DNA of 64,000 nt, taken from positions 124,001-188,000 of the forward strand of contig JAOATL010000015.1 in the NCBI GenBank assembly GCA_030158125.1, read 5' to 3'. This DNA is from Limnohabitans sp. Lineage in GTDB: Bacteria > Pseudomonadota > Gammaproteobacteria > Burkholderiales > Burkholderiaceae_C. The position numbers and the translations under genes are program-made. Positions 10,343 through 18,995 of the stretch are shown piece by piece. The notes below the pieces were generated by a model, which was not told where the DNA came from, did no database searches, and was given only the letters and a program-made list of their open reading frames with translations. Each line of letters begins with the position of its first letter. Position 1 is the first letter of the stretch.

Positions 10343-10754
10343 GTCGAGGTCCTGATTGATTTTGAGGCGCAGTGCAACCCACGGGCATGATGCCTTGCGC
10401 GCCACCAGCTTGCGCACGCGCAGCCAGGGCATCTAAAGTTTCGTGTCGATAACACACACTGCGCAGCAGCATGGGCAAGTTAACGCCTGCAAGCAAACGC
10501 GTATCGATGCCATCGTTGAGCTTTTGAGCCACGTTGGAGGGGGTCGCACCAAACACATCGCTGAGCAAAAGCACCTCAGGTGTGTTCAGTTTTGACATGG
10601 CCTGCTTGGCCAGGGCCAAGCTTTCTTCTGGGCTGTCATGGGCCCCGATGTCCAATGCTTGCACGCCCAAAGCACACTCGGGAAAAACGTGCAAAGCACA
10701 ATCACGCAAGGCCGAGGCCAAAGGTGCGTGGGCAACAATGAGAATTCCGATCAT
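10311..10754 (-). CDS. PTS EIIA component, mannose/sorbose type
   Basis: A 147-residue EIIA(Man) domain protein. The N-terminal MIGILIVAHAPLASAL carries the phosphorylatable His9, and the fold continues with LLLSDVFGATPSN, typical of the family. It is freestanding, without EIIB, EIIC or EIID. Such orphan EIIA(Man) proteins in betaproteobacteria are thought to be sensors or effectors of the regulatory PTS. It overlaps ptsH by 32 bases and the upstream transporter gene by four. The last 25 residues are polar and probably disordered. Confidence 0.92.
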   Translation of the reverse strand: MIGILIVAHAPLASALRDCALHVFPECALGVQALDIGAHDSPEESLALAKQAMSKLNTPEVLLLSDVFGATPSNVAQKLNDGIDTRLLAGVNLPMLLRSVCYRHETLDALAARAQAGGAQGIMPVGCTAPQNQSGPRHAPSYHDHQQ

Positions 10755-12004
10755 GCCGAATTATGGCGGTTTGCCCAGTGAAAATAAACATAGGACAACA
10801 CCGCACAGACACCAAACACCGAAAAAGCCGACTGAAAGGCCAACACGGGCGGCCATCCCAGTGATTTGAAGAAATCAACGCCGATGCCAATGCCCCACTG
10901 CACAACAAAAACACCCACGAAAATCACCAGGTTGTAGGCCGACAGCGCACGGCCAGCAAGGTGCGGCGGAAATGCCATGCCCACCGCAGGCTGCGCCAAA
11001 GCCACAAAGGTGCTGGTGATACAAAATAAGGCCAAGGCCGCAGCTGTGCCAGCGCCTAAATCAGGCCCCAGCCAAATCACGCCAAATAACACCGCAAAGC
11101 TAAGGGGCTGACCCCATGCAATCAATTGATCAGCCGTGATGCCGCGCTTGGCCAATCGAGGGGTGACCAAGCCCCATATCCAAAAAGTAGTCAACATGCA
11201 CAAGTTGATGGCAAACAAGCCCGTTGCTGCAGACAAGGGGTCGTAGCCACCCACCACGGTCATCCAAGGGCCTGCCCACAAAGTTTGGACGGCCAGCATG
11301 CCCGCATAACAAAAGAAACCCACTGGCGCCATGCGCCAAAAATAGGCGCTGCGCCACACGGGCCCATAACCCGCTTCTTCTTGAACAACTGGGTGAGTGG
11401 GCGCTTGGGGCTTTTCCCAAACAGGCACAAACTTGTAAATGAAGAACATGGCCACCAGAACCAAAACGGCCAGCCCCGCAAAGATGGCACGCCAACCTGT
11501 GAGAGGCATCAACCATTGAACGGGCAAGGTTGAGGACAGCATCCCCAAAGAGCCCGTCATCAACATCCACGAATTGGCACGCAACTGTGCGCCGGCATCC
11601 ATCCAGCGGCGATAGCCGGTGAGGGGCGCCATCAAACAAGCACTGACACCTACGCCGCATAAAAACCGCGCCAGCCACAAACCCACAAAACTTTGCGCCA
11701 TGGCGAAAGCCGCACAGCCTAAAACGGCCACGATTAAAAATGACAAGATGACCGTTTTAGGCCCGTACCGGTCCAGCCATTTGCCCAAGGGCAACTGTGT
11801 GACCGAAAACCCCAAGAAATAACCGCCCGCCAACAAGCCCAAGTCTTGGGCAGAAAGCGCCAACTCTTGCGTCAGTGCTGGCGACAAGGTTGCCGTGATG
11901 GCCCGCATCAAGGTGGACAAAAAATAAGCAAAGGCAAAGACCAAAAAGACCCCCACCATTTGCCGCTGCGCCAGCATGGGGTTTGGGTTCTGATGCTCAG
12001 TCAT
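10751..12004 (-). CDS. MFS transporter
   Basis: A 417-residue protein with about twelve membrane helices. The MFS signature between helices 2 and 3 is visible as LGKWLDRYGPKTVIL. The substrate is unknown. Its stop overlaps the EIIA(Man) start by four bases (ATGA), so it is the first gene of a four-gene unit with the PTS phosphorelay. That coupling makes it a candidate PTS-controlled transporter, which is inference. It is divergent from a CoA-transferase gene. Confidence 0.88.
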   Translation of the reverse strand: MTEHQNPNPMLAQRQMVGVFLVFAFAYFLSTLMRAITATLSPALTQELALSAQDLGLLAGGYFLGFSVTQLPLGKWLDRYGPKTVILSFLIVAVLGCAAFAMAQSFVGLWLARFLCGVGVSACLMAPLTGYRRWMDAGAQLRANSWMLMTGSLGMLSSTLPVQWLMPLTGWRAIFAGLAVLVLVAMFFIYKFVPVWEKPQAPTHPVVQEEAGYGPVWRSAYFWRMAPVGFFCYAGMLAVQTLWAGPWMTVVGGYDPLSAATGLFAINLCMLTTFWIWGLVTPRLAKRGITADQLIAWGQPLSFAVLFGVIWLGPDLGAGTAAALALFCITSTFVALAQPAVGMAFPPHLAGRALSAYNLVIFVGVFVVQWGIGIGVDFFKSLGWPPVLAFQSAFSVFGVCAVLSYVYFHWANRHNSA

Positions 12005-12022
12005 GACACGCTTTCAAAAATT

Positions 12023-12054
12023 CCTGCATGCCGACATTATCGGTGCCTGCATGC
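12023..12054. repeat. Two direct copies of CCTGCATGC in a divergent gap
   Basis: The 9-base word CCTGCATGC occurs at 12023-12031 and 12046-12054, a 23-base period (about two helical turns). Each copy contains the palindrome GCATGC, and CCGA/TCGG arms lie between them. The position between two divergent genes suggests an operator. Confidence 0.35.
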
Positions 12055-12081
12055 GTGATGATTTTTCGCGACAATGAGGCC

Positions 12082-13326
12082 ATGAATTCACTTGACGGCA
12101 TCCGCATCCTCGACCTGTCCCGCGTACTCGCGGGCCCATGGTGTACCCAAACTTTGGCCGACTTAGGGGCCGACGTGATCAAGATTGAGCGCCCCGGCGC
12201 CGGCGACGATACGCGCAGTTGGGGCCCCCCTTTTCTCAAAGACACCAACGGCAACGACACGCCTGAGGCAGCATATTATTTGGGAACCAACAGAAATAAG
12301 CGCTCACTTACTTGCGACATTTCCAAGACTGAAGGCCAAGCGCTGATTCGCGAACTGGTTGTGCACTGTGACGTTTTCATTGAGAACTTCAAGGTTGGTG
12401 ACATGGCACGCTATGGCTTGGACTACGCCAGTTTGAAGACCCTCAACCCCAAATTGGTTTACTGCAGCGTCACGGGCTTTGGTCAAACCGGGCCCTACAG
12501 TGAACGCGCCGGTTACGACTATGCCGTGCAAGGCATCGGCGGTTTGATGAGCGTCACGGGCGAACGTGATGACCTGGGTGGTGGCCCTCAAAAGGTGGGG
12601 GTGGCTGTGGCCGATTTGTTCACCGGCATGTATGCCACTGTGGGCATCTTGGCCGCACTCAGGCATGCCGAAAAAACAGGCGACGGCCAGTATGTCGACA
12701 TGGCCTTGCTCGACACCCAAGTGGCCATGCTGGCCAATTTGGGCGCCAATTATTTGGTCAGTGGCAAGACCCCTGGTCGCGCGGGCAATGCCCATCAAAA
12801 CATCGTGCCTTATCAAGTCTTTGAGGTGAAGGCACCTGCCCAGGCTGCGGCTGGGAGTCGCGATCATTTAATTTTGGCGGTAGGCAATGACGGCCAATAT
12901 GCCAAATTCTGTGACGTTGCAGGCCATCCCGAATTGGCGCGTGATGAACGTTTTGCCAAAAACACCGCGCGCGTTAAAAACCGTGCAATCTTGGTGCCGA
13001 TGCTTGAACAGATCATGTTGACCCGAACCAAAGCAGACTGGTTGTCTGCACTTGAAGCGGCCAAGGTACCTTGTGGTGCCATCAACAATTTGTCTGAAGT
13101 GTTCGCCGATCCTCAAGTGGCCGCGCGCAACATGGTGAGCACATGGCAACACCCTCACCAAAAAGATTTGAAGCTGGTCGCCAGCCCACTCAAACTGAGC
13201 CTCACACCTGTGCGACAAGACCACGTGCCGCCGCAACTGGGACAACACACGGCGCAATTGCTCCAAGAAGTGTTGGGCTACAACCATGCACACATTGAAC
13301 AACTGCAAAACAAAGGGGTAATCTGA
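12082..13326 (+). CDS. CaiB/BaiF (class III) CoA-transferase
   Basis: This enzyme family moves CoA between acyl-CoA and a free carboxylate. The 414-residue sequence starts MNSLDGIRILDLSRVLAGPW. The predicted catalytic aspartate is Asp178 in GVAVADLFTG, the residue that forms the acyl anhydride in the family. DIKIERP-type and GFGQTGPYSERAGYD motifs are present. I chose the ATG that begins the domain rather than an in-frame codon 54 bases upstream. The stop overlaps the next gene by one base. The substrate is unknown; dicarboxylic acids such as succinate or glutarate are frequent donors. Confidence 0.92.
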   Translation: MNSLDGIRILDLSRVLAGPWCTQTLADLGADVIKIERPGAGDDTRSWGPPFLKDTNGNDTPEAAYYLGTNRNKRSLTCDISKTEGQALIRELVVHCDVFIENFKVGDMARYGLDYASLKTLNPKLVYCSVTGFGQTGPYSERAGYDYAVQGIGGLMSVTGERDDLGGGPQKVGVAVADLFTGMYATVGILAALRHAEKTGDGQYVDMALLDTQVAMLANLGANYLVSGKTPGRAGNAHQNIVPYQVFEVKAPAQAAAGSRDHLILAVGNDGQYAKFCDVAGHPELARDERFAKNTARVKNRAILVPMLEQIMLTRTKADWLSALEAAKVPCGAINNLSEVFADPQVAARNMVSTWQHPHQKDLKLVASPLKLSLTPVRQDHVPPQLGQHTAQLLQEVLGYNHAHIEQLQNKGVI

Positions 13327-14063
13327 TGGCCCAGTATTTGTTGGTTCATGGCGCCTGGCATGGCGCTTGGTGCTGGCGTCATGTCACCGAAGGATTGATC
13401 CGCGCAGGTCACAGCGCACATGCCATCACACTGACCGGCTTAGGTGAGCGCTCACACCTCTTACACCGAGGAATTGATTTGGAGACTCACATCCAGGATG
13501 TCTTACAAGCTTTGGATGCAGAAGAAATGAACGATGCCATTTTGGTGGTTCATTCCTACGCTGGCATGCTGGGTACTGCCGTGGCAGATCGCCGCGCCTA
13601 CCGCCTGAAGCACCTGGTTTACTTAGACGCCGTCATACCCAAGCCAGGCGAAAGCTGGAGCAGCACACATGCCAGCGCCACCCAAAAAGCCAGAATCGAA
13701 GCGGCGGCAGACAGCATCGACAACAGCTTCCCGCCACCCGACCCTTCGGTGTTTGGCTTGAGTGCAGAAGGCTACGAATGGGTTCAAAGACGTCAGACAC
13801 CTCACCCTGGCGGCACCTATCAGCATGTGCTGAATTTCGACCCGGCCCGTGTTGCAAGCGTTCCCCGCACCTTCATCAACTGCACCGTACCGCCATTGGC
13901 AACCATCGATGCAGTGCGGCGCCGAGTGGTCGACCCTCAATTCTGGGATGGCCAGTGGCTGCCTCAATCGCAGGTGATTGAAATGAAAACGGGGCACGAT
14001 CCCATGATCAGTGCCCCGCAGGCTTTAACCGCGTTGTTGTTGGATTGCGCGAATCAAGTTTGA
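13326..14063 (+). CDS. Alpha/beta hydrolase (EstC/methylesterase type)
   Basis: A 245-residue single-domain hydrolase. It starts with the oxyanion-hole motif LVHGAWHGAWCW, has nucleophile Ser77 in VVHSYAG, and a late His in KTGHDPM (about residue 220). The HGAWHGAW pattern resembles plant methylesterases and bacterial EstC rather than lipases. It is translationally coupled to the CoA-transferase by TGATG, which suggests successive steps on one substrate. It ends tail to tail with a cytochrome c' gene. Confidence 0.88.
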   Translation: MAQYLLVHGAWHGAWCWRHVTEGLIRAGHSAHAITLTGLGERSHLLHRGIDLETHIQDVLQALDAEEMNDAILVVHSYAGMLGTAVADRRAYRLKHLVYLDAVIPKPGESWSSTHASATQKARIEAAADSIDNSFPPPDPSVFGLSAEGYEWVQRRQTPHPGGTYQHVLNFDPARVASVPRTFINCTVPPLATIDAVRRRVVDPQFWDGQWLPQSQVIEMKTGHDPMISAPQALTALLLDCANQV

Positions 14064-14084
14064 ACGCTTGGACTTGGTCCTTGC

Positions 14085-14537
14085 TTAGTCCTTGCGGAAA
14101 TTGTCGTGGCAGCCTTTGCAGGTTGACGCTGCTGGTCCAAAAGCCGATTTCAAAGCGTCAACGTTGCCGACTTTGGCAGCAGCAGCCAGTTTGGCCATCT
14201 CGGTTTGCATCTTGTCTGCAGCCTCTTTGTATTTGGCGCTGTCTTTCCAAATTTCAGGTTTTGAGCGCGTGTCGCCCTTGTCGCTGCCTTCTGGGAATGC
14301 GGTCCACGGCAACTTGGACATGGCGGCGGCGATGTCTGCATTGTCTGCTGCAGCTTTGGCATCAAATGGTGCTTTGCCAGATGCCATGGCACCCACACGA
14401 CCAAAGTGTGCGGCCATGACGGTGAAGCTGGCTTTGCGATATTTGATGGCGTCTTCTGGTTTTGCAAATTGCGCGGCGGCTGGCAAAGCCAACAACAAGG
14501 CCAGCAAGCTGGCAGTGGCAGTTAATCGTTTTTTCAT
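14085..14537 (-). CDS. Cytochrome c' (class II c-type cytochrome)
   Basis: A 150-residue periplasmic haem protein. The signal peptide (about residues 1-22, MKKRLTATASLLALLLALPA) is followed by a four-helix bundle. The single CKGCH haem motif lies six residues from the end of the mature chain, as expected for class II cytochromes c. These proteins bind NO and CO and may protect against nitrosative stress. It is divergent from a cytochrome b561 gene, a common pairing in Burkholderiales that suggests electron transfer between them. Confidence 0.93.
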   Translation of the reverse strand: MKKRLTATASLLALLLALPAAAQFAKPEDAIKYRKASFTVMAAHFGRVGAMASGKAPFDAKAAADNADIAAAMSKLPWTAFPEGSDKGDTRSKPEIWKDSAKYKEAADKMQTEMAKLAAAAKVGNVDALKSAFGPAASTCKGCHDNFRKD

Positions 14538-14626
14538 AGGTCGTCCAGATCAGGTTATCGTACTTTACAGTTTCGCATGTTTTTAATTTTTTTGCAGGCC
14601 CGCCTCAAGGTGATGAAAGTTTCAAG

Positions 14627-15298
14627 ATGATTCAAGTCCGTATTTGGGATTTACCAACGCGCGTGTTCCACTGGTCACTCGCCATCCTGGTCATTGCGTT
14701 GATCATGACCGGCAACGTGGGGGGCAACGCCATGGTTTGGCATTTCCGTTTTGGTTATGCTGTTTTAAGCCTGCTGCTGTTTCGCCTTATGTGGGGGTTT
14801 GTAGGCGGCCATTGGTCCCAATGGCGTCAGCTGACTTGTACGCCCTCTGCACTGCGGCAATATGTTTCAGGCCTGCACGGTCATCAGCGATTTTTGGGAC
14901 ACAACCCACTGGGCTCTCTGTCAGTCATTGTCATGCTCAGCATGCTGTTGCTCCAAGTCACAACAGGGCTGTTCAGCGACGATGAAATTGCCAACGCCGG
15001 TCCTTTGACGGTGTGGGTTACTGGGCACATTGTCTCTTTGGCCACAGCTTGGCACAAAGGACTTGGCAAAGCCATTGTGCTGCTGCTTATCGCGGCTCAC
15101 CTCTTGGCCATTGCTTGGCATTTGATCAAAAAGGAAGACAACCTCAGCCGGGCCATGGTCTTGGGCGACAAAGACACGGCCATGCCTGTGCCAGGGTCCA
15201 GTGACAAGCCTATCGATTGGCTCAAAGCATTTGCGTGTCTTGCATTCGCGTCGGGCTTGGTGTTTTTCCTCATCACCGCCACCCCTCCCAACTCGTAG
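14627..15298 (+). CDS. Cytochrome b561 family protein
   Basis: A 223-residue di-haem membrane cytochrome of the bacterial b561/CybB type. It starts MIQVRIWDLPTRVFHWSLA, with the first haem-ligand His at residue 15. Further histidines sit in predicted helices (WHFRFGYAVL, VTGHIVSL, HLLAIAWH). Four or more membrane segments are visible. It probably moves electrons from quinol to a periplasmic acceptor; the divergent cytochrome c' is a good candidate. Confidence 0.9.
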   Translation: MIQVRIWDLPTRVFHWSLAILVIALIMTGNVGGNAMVWHFRFGYAVLSLLLFRLMWGFVGGHWSQWRQLTCTPSALRQYVSGLHGHQRFLGHNPLGSLSVIVMLSMLLLQVTTGLFSDDEIANAGPLTVWVTGHIVSLATAWHKGLGKAIVLLLIAAHLLAIAWHLIKKEDNLSRAMVLGDKDTAMPVPGSSDKPIDWLKAFACLAFASGLVFFLITATPPNS

Positions 15299-15348
15299 CC
15301 CTTCCAAATATGGCGCTACACTTGAACGTCATTTTGCACTGAACCCAC

Positions 15349-15846
15349 TTGTCAGAAATACATCCCCCAAAGATTGCGCTTGTCGCACCGCACTCACATG
15401 CAGACATGGCTGATGTGCGACACATCTTCATGGCTTATGCACAGTCGCTCAGTGTTGATTTGTGTTTTCAAGATTTTGAAGCAGAGCTACAGCAATTACC
15501 AGGCGACTATGCGCCGCCCAGAGGCGCTTTGCTGTTGGCCATGGTCAATGATGACGTGGCTGGCTGCTGTGCATTGAGGCCCCTCGATTCAGCAGACTCA
15601 CCCAATGCTGCCGAAATGAAACGCTTGTATGTCAAACCCGAATTTCGTCGCTTGGGCTTGGGCCGCCAATTGGCGGAGGCCATCTTGGATGCTGCGCGGC
15701 AATGTGGTTACAGCTGTGTGTTGCTCGACACCTTGGACGAGATGGAAACTGCGCGTGCCTTGTACGAAGACCTGGGATTTGAAGAAATTCCACCGTACTA
15801 TCACAACCCTTTGCCAGGTGCGCATTACCTCAAAGTGATGCTCTGA
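15349..15846 (+). CDS. GNAT-family N-acetyltransferase
   Basis: A 165-residue protein. The acetyl-CoA binding motif is RRLGLGRQLAEAIL, preceded by the beta strand AEMKRLYVKPEF. The C-terminal ARALYEDLGFEEIPPYY is also typical of GNATs. The only reasonable start is TTG, giving MSEIHPPKIALV. The substrate is unknown. It is followed by two strong inverted repeats before the convergent peroxiredoxin gene. Confidence 0.87.
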   Translation: MSEIHPPKIALVAPHSHADMADVRHIFMAYAQSLSVDLCFQDFEAELQQLPGDYAPPRGALLLAMVNDDVAGCCALRPLDSADSPNAAEMKRLYVKPEFRRLGLGRQLAEAILDAARQCGYSCVLLDTLDEMETARALYEDLGFEEIPPYYHNPLPGAHYLKVML

Positions 15847-15849
15847 CAG

Positions 15850-15905
15850 GATGAGCCTAAAGGCTCATCGCTGCGTTGTTTTGAAAGCCTCACTTTAGAG
15901 GCTTT
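15850..15905. terminator. Two hairpins between convergent genes
   Basis: The first hairpin (15850-15869) has GATGAGCCT paired with AGGCTCATC around a two-base loop. The second (15884-15905) has AAAGCCTC paired with GAGGCTTT around ACTTTA. Both lie between the ends of the GNAT and peroxiredoxin genes. Neither has a long U-tract, so I read them as a bidirectional terminator region. Confidence 0.6.
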
Positions 15906-15913
15906 GGCCCTTC

Positions 15914-16420
15914 TTAGCCTTTGGCTTGAGACAACATGGTGCCCGCATCGCTGACTTCAAATTTGCCTGGGCCTTCGATGTTCAAGTTTGCAACTTTGCC
16001 GTCTTTGACCAACATGGAATAGCGGTTGCTGCGCAAGCCCATACCGCGTGTGGTCAGGTCCAATGTCAAGCCTGTGGCCTTGGTGAAGTCTGCACTGCCA
16101 TCTCCCAACATGCGAACTTTGCCCGCAGTGTGAAGCTCACGCCCCCAAGCGCCCATGACGAACGCGTCGTTGACACTGACGCACCAAATTTCGTCAATGC
16201 CTGCAGATTTGAGCGCATCAAACTGCTCGACATAGCCAGGTACATGTTTGGCAGAGCACGTAGGTGTGAAAGCGCCTGGCAGCGCAAACAACGCAATGGT
16301 TTTGCCTGCAGATGCTTTTGCCACATCGACGGGGTTGGGGCCAATACTGCAACCATTGCCTTCTACTTCAACGTATTCTGTCAAGGTCAATGCAGGTAGT
16401 GCGTCGCCAACTTTGATCAT
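15914..16420 (-). CDS. Peroxiredoxin (Prx5/glutaredoxin-dependent type)
   Basis: A 168-residue thiol peroxidase. The peroxidatic cysteine lies in PGAFTPTCSAKHVPGY (about residue 56), and the redoxin fold continues with EIWCVSVNDAFVMGAW. The long form of the first strands is typical of the Prx5 class, which reduces H2O2 and alkyl peroxides using glutathione/glutaredoxin or thioredoxin. It is monocistronic: the terminator of the ribosomal cluster lies just upstream and hairpins follow it. Confidence 0.94.
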   Translation of the reverse strand: MIKVGDALPALTLTEYVEVEGNGCSIGPNPVDVAKASAGKTIALFALPGAFTPTCSAKHVPGYVEQFDALKSAGIDEIWCVSVNDAFVMGAWGRELHTAGKVRMLGDGSADFTKATGLTLDLTTRGMGLRSNRYSMLVKDGKVANLNIEGPGKFEVSDAGTMLSQAKG

Positions 16421-16501
16421 GGTGTGTCCTTAAATAATGTGGAGGAGAGTTGTGAGAGAAACATGTCATTCGTGCGAGCATTCAACAAATGCGCAGACGA
16501 A

Positions 16502-16533
16502 AAAAAACGACCCACAATTGTGAGTCGTTTTTT
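16502..16533 (-). terminator. Rho-independent terminator of the S10 cluster
   Basis: Read on the minus strand, AAAAAACGAC pairs with GTCGTTTTTT, and an inner CACAATTGTG palindrome closes the hairpin. A run of eight T follows. It lies 30 bases after the rpsQ stop, so transcription of the ribosomal cluster ends here. Confidence 0.9.
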
Positions 16534-16563
16534 GAAGGTTTGCTGAGTGCAAGCTGATTAAGC

Positions 16564-16833
16564 TTAAACCGCGGCAGCCTTTTCAACCAAACGGGTTGCA
16601 ACCCAGTTTTTGGTTTTGGAAATTGGCTTGCTCTCGGTGATCTCAATCACGTCGCCCAAACCGAATTGTCCTGTTTCGTCGTGTGCGTGGTACTTGCTTG
16701 ATTTGGCAACAATCTTGCCGTACAAAGCATGCTTCACGCGACGCTCCACCAATACCGTTACGGTTTTGGCGCGTTTGTCGCTGACCACCTTGCCGATCAA
16801 GGTGCGCTTGAGGGATGTTTTAGCTTCCGTCAT
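16564..16833 (-). CDS. rpsQ: 30S ribosomal protein S17
   Basis: An 89-residue OB-fold protein that binds 16S rRNA early in 30S assembly. It starts [20 protein letters not shown] and contains the family segment [14 protein letters not shown]. An upstream in-frame GTG overlaps the AAGGAG ribosome-binding site (16839-16844), so the ATG is the right start. That site itself overlaps the rpmC stop, coupling translation. It is the last gene of the S10 cluster here. Confidence 0.97.
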   Translation of the reverse strand: MTEAKTSLKRTLIGKVVSDKRAKTVTVLVERRVKHALYGKIVAKSSKYHAHDETGQFGLGDVIEITESKPISKTKNWVATRLVEKAAAV

Positions 16834-16842
16834 GGTCACTCC

Positions 16843-17037
16843 TTATTTGGCGGCTTGCTTTTCAGCAAGGATGGTTTTGGCACGAGCGATGCTGCGGCGA
16901 GTTTCGCGCAGTTGGTTCGTGTTGCCGAGTTGCTGAGTGGCTTTTTGCATGCGCAAATTGAAATGGGCTCTTTGCAGATCCTTGATTTCTTTAGCCAAGC
17001 CAGCGTCGTCTTTGGTGCGCAGTTCAGTTGTGTTCAT
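16843..17037 (-). CDS. rpmC: 50S ribosomal protein L29
   Basis: A 64-residue helical protein near the peptide exit tunnel. It starts [20 protein letters not shown] and includes [21 protein letters not shown] moved the start to the second in-frame Met, which gives the family length and a ribosome-binding site. The stop codon overlaps the rpsQ ribosome-binding site. Confidence 0.96.
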   Translation of the reverse strand: MNTTELRTKDDAGLAKEIKDLQRAHFNLRMQKATQQLGNTNQLRETRRSIARAKTILAEKQAAK

Positions 17038-17053
17038 TGTGAGTTCTCCTGAA

Positions 17054-17470
17054 TTACTGGCCAATCATGCGTGCGACAAAAGTCGTGCGCAAGGGCAGTT
17101 TGGCTGCGGCCAATTTAAACGCTTCACGGGCCAATTGCTCTGGCACGCCAACGATTTCATACAACACCTTACCGGGCTGAATCTCAGCCACGTAGTACTC
17201 GGGGTTGCCCTTACCGTTACCCATACGAACCTCTGCAGGTTTTGTAGAGATTGGCTTGTCGGGGAACACACGAATCCAGATACGGCCGCCACGCTTCACG
17301 TGACGTGAAATCGCACGACGTGCGGCTTCGATCTGACGGGCCGTCAAACGGCCGCGGTCGGTGGACTTCAAACCGAAATCACCAAACGCAACCGTGTTGC
17401 CACGGGTTGCGACGCCGGTGTTGCGGCCCTTTTGTTCCTTACGGAACTTTCTGCGAGCGGGTTGCAGCAT
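17054..17470 (-). CDS. rplP: 50S ribosomal protein L16
   Basis: A 138-residue protein near the A-site tRNA. It begins [20 protein letters not shown]. The GSFGLKST-type region reads [20 protein letters not shown], and the conserved [20 protein letters not shown] follows. It starts two bases before the rpsC stop region ends and precedes rpmC by 16 bases. Standard length and order. Confidence 0.97.
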   Translation of the reverse strand: MLQPARRKFRKEQKGRNTGVATRGNTVAFGDFGLKSTDRGRLTARQIEAARRAISRHVKRGGRIWIRVFPDKPISTKPAEVRMGNGKGNPEYYVAEIQPGKVLYEIVGVPEQLAREAFKLAAAKLPLRTTFVARMIGQ

Positions 17471-17472
17471 GT

Positions 17473-18351
17473 TTACTCTCCTTTGGCACCGTCAGCTGCT
17501 GCAGCTGGCGCGGCTACTTTACGTACGCGCTTAACGGTGGGTTTGACATCACCACCAGCTTCGGCGGGCTTGTCGCTGCCGTCAACGGGTGCTGTGTTGG
17601 TGCCACCAGCACGACGGGGCGCACCGCGGCCTGCACGGTCACCCGGGCGAGCATCACGACGCGGGCCACGTGGGCGACGCTCTTCTTCTTGACGGGGTTC
17701 AGCCAAAGCGGGCGCATCGTTGCGACCCAGGTTGTCACCCTTGTAGACCCAGACCTTCACGCCGATCACACCATAGGTGGTCTTGGCTTCAGAAGTACCG
17801 TAGTCAATGTCAGCGCGCAGAGTGTGCAAAGGCACGCGGCCTTCACGGTACCACTCAGTACGTGCAATCTCGATACCGTTCAGACGGCCAGCAGACATGA
17901 TCTTGATGCCGAGGGCACCCAGACGCATGGCGTTTTGCATGGCGCGCTTCATGGCGCGGCGGAACATGATCCGCTTTTCGAGCTGTTGTGTGATGCTGTC
18001 AGCAATCAGTTGTGCATCGATTTCGGGCTTGCGCACTTCTTCGATGTTCACTGCGACTGGCACGCCCAAACGAGCTGCGAGTTCTTTTTTCAAGCTCTCG
18101 ATGTCTTCGCCTTTTTTGCCGATCACAACACCAGGACGAGCCGAGAAAATTGTGATGCGTGCGTTTTTGGCGGGGCGCTCGATGAGGACGCGTGCCACAG
18201 CAGCGTTCTTCAACTTGGCCTTGAGGTATTCACGAACCTTGATGTCTTCGGCCAACATGCCGGCGAAATCACGGTTGCTTGCGTACCAACGGCTTGCCCA
18301 GTTGCGGCTAACCGCAAGGCGGAAGCCGGTAGGATGGATTTTTTGTCCCAT
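17473..18351 (-). CDS. rpsC: 30S ribosomal protein S3
   Basis: A 292-residue mRNA-entry-channel protein. The N-terminal KH domain has the motif [14 protein letters not shown], and the start [16 protein letters not shown] is canonical. Compared with E. coli (about 233 residues) it carries a C-terminal tail of roughly 60 residues. The tail is rich in Arg, Gly, Ala and Pro, then Lys and Ala, and ends DGAKGE. Such extensions are common in Burkholderiales. An in-frame Met nine codons upstream is not used. Confidence 0.97.
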   Translation of the reverse strand: MGQKIHPTGFRLAVSRNWASRWYASNRDFAGMLAEDIKVREYLKAKLKNAAVARVLIERPAKNARITIFSARPGVVIGKKGEDIESLKKELAARLGVPVAVNIEEVRKPEIDAQLIADSITQQLEKRIMFRRAMKRAMQNAMRLGALGIKIMSAGRLNGIEIARTEWYREGRVPLHTLRADIDYGTSEAKTTYGVIGVKVWVYKGDNLGRNDAPALAEPRQEEERRPRGPRRDARPGDRAGRGAPRRAGGTNTAPVDGSDKPAEAGGDVKPTVKRVRKVAAPAAAADGAKGE

Positions 18352-18367
18352 ATTCTTCCTAGGCCTT

Positions 18368-18697
18368 TCAGTTGCCAACCGTCACATACACGTGGCATGT
18401 GGGCTTGCTGATACGGTTGCCACGGCCTTTGGCGCGGGCTGTGAAACGCTTGAGTGTGGCGCCTTGTTCGACGTAGATGGTTTTCACCTTCAACTCGTCG
18501 ATGTCAGCACCGTCGTTGTGTTCAGCGTTGGCGATAGCGGACTCCAGAACCTTCTTGACGATGCCTGCAGCTTTTTTCTGCGTGAAAGTCAGAATGTTCA
18601 GAGCTTGATCCACTTTTTTACCGCGAATCAAATCGGCGACCAGGCGGCCTTTATCGACCGACAAACGGACGCCCCTGAGGACTGCACGTGTTTCCAT
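18368..18697 (-). CDS. rplV: 50S ribosomal protein L22
   Basis: A 109-residue protein whose beta-hairpin lines the peptide exit tunnel. It starts [20 protein letters not shown], and the hairpin region is [20 protein letters not shown]. The C-terminus HVYVTVGN is typical of betaproteobacteria. No macrolide-type deletion is visible in the hairpin. Confidence 0.97.
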   Translation of the reverse strand: METRAVLRGVRLSVDKGRLVADLIRGKKVDQALNILTFTQKKAAGIVKKVLESAIANAEHNDGADIDELKVKTIYVEQGATLKRFTARAKGRGNRISKPTCHVYVTVGN

Positions 18698-18706
18698 GGT
18701 CTTTCC

Positions 18707-18985
18707 TTATTTCTTCTGGACTTTTTTGTCCGCTGGATGACCCTTGAATGTCCGGGTCAAAGCGAATTCACCCAGCTTGTGGCCAACCATTTGGTCAGTC
18801 ACATAAACAGGCACGTGTTGTTTGCCGTTGTGCACAGCAATGGTCAAACCGATGAAATCGGGCAAGACCATAGAACGACGTGACCATGTTTTGATGGGCT
18901 TCTTGTCTTTCGTTGCAACGGCTTTTTCAACCTTGGCAACGAGGTGATGGTCAACGAATGGACCTTTTTTAAGTGAGCGAGTCAT
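18707..18985 (-). CDS. rpsS: 30S ribosomal protein S19
   Basis: A 92-residue protein of the 30S head. It starts [20 protein letters not shown] and contains [15 protein letters not shown] and [18 protein letters not shown]. It lies between rplB and rplV with short gaps (10 and 9 bases). Confidence 0.98.
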   Translation of the reverse strand: MTRSLKKGPFVDHHLVAKVEKAVATKDKKPIKTWSRRSMVLPDFIGLTIAVHNGKQHVPVYVTDQMVGHKLGEFALTRTFKGHPADKKVQKK

Positions 18986-18995
18986 TGGCTACCCT

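Noticed and set aside
17251-18411. A 386-codon open frame opposite rpsC and rplP
   Set aside because: Shadow of strongly coding ribosomal genes; low-complexity, His- and Cys-rich translation with no recognisable domain.
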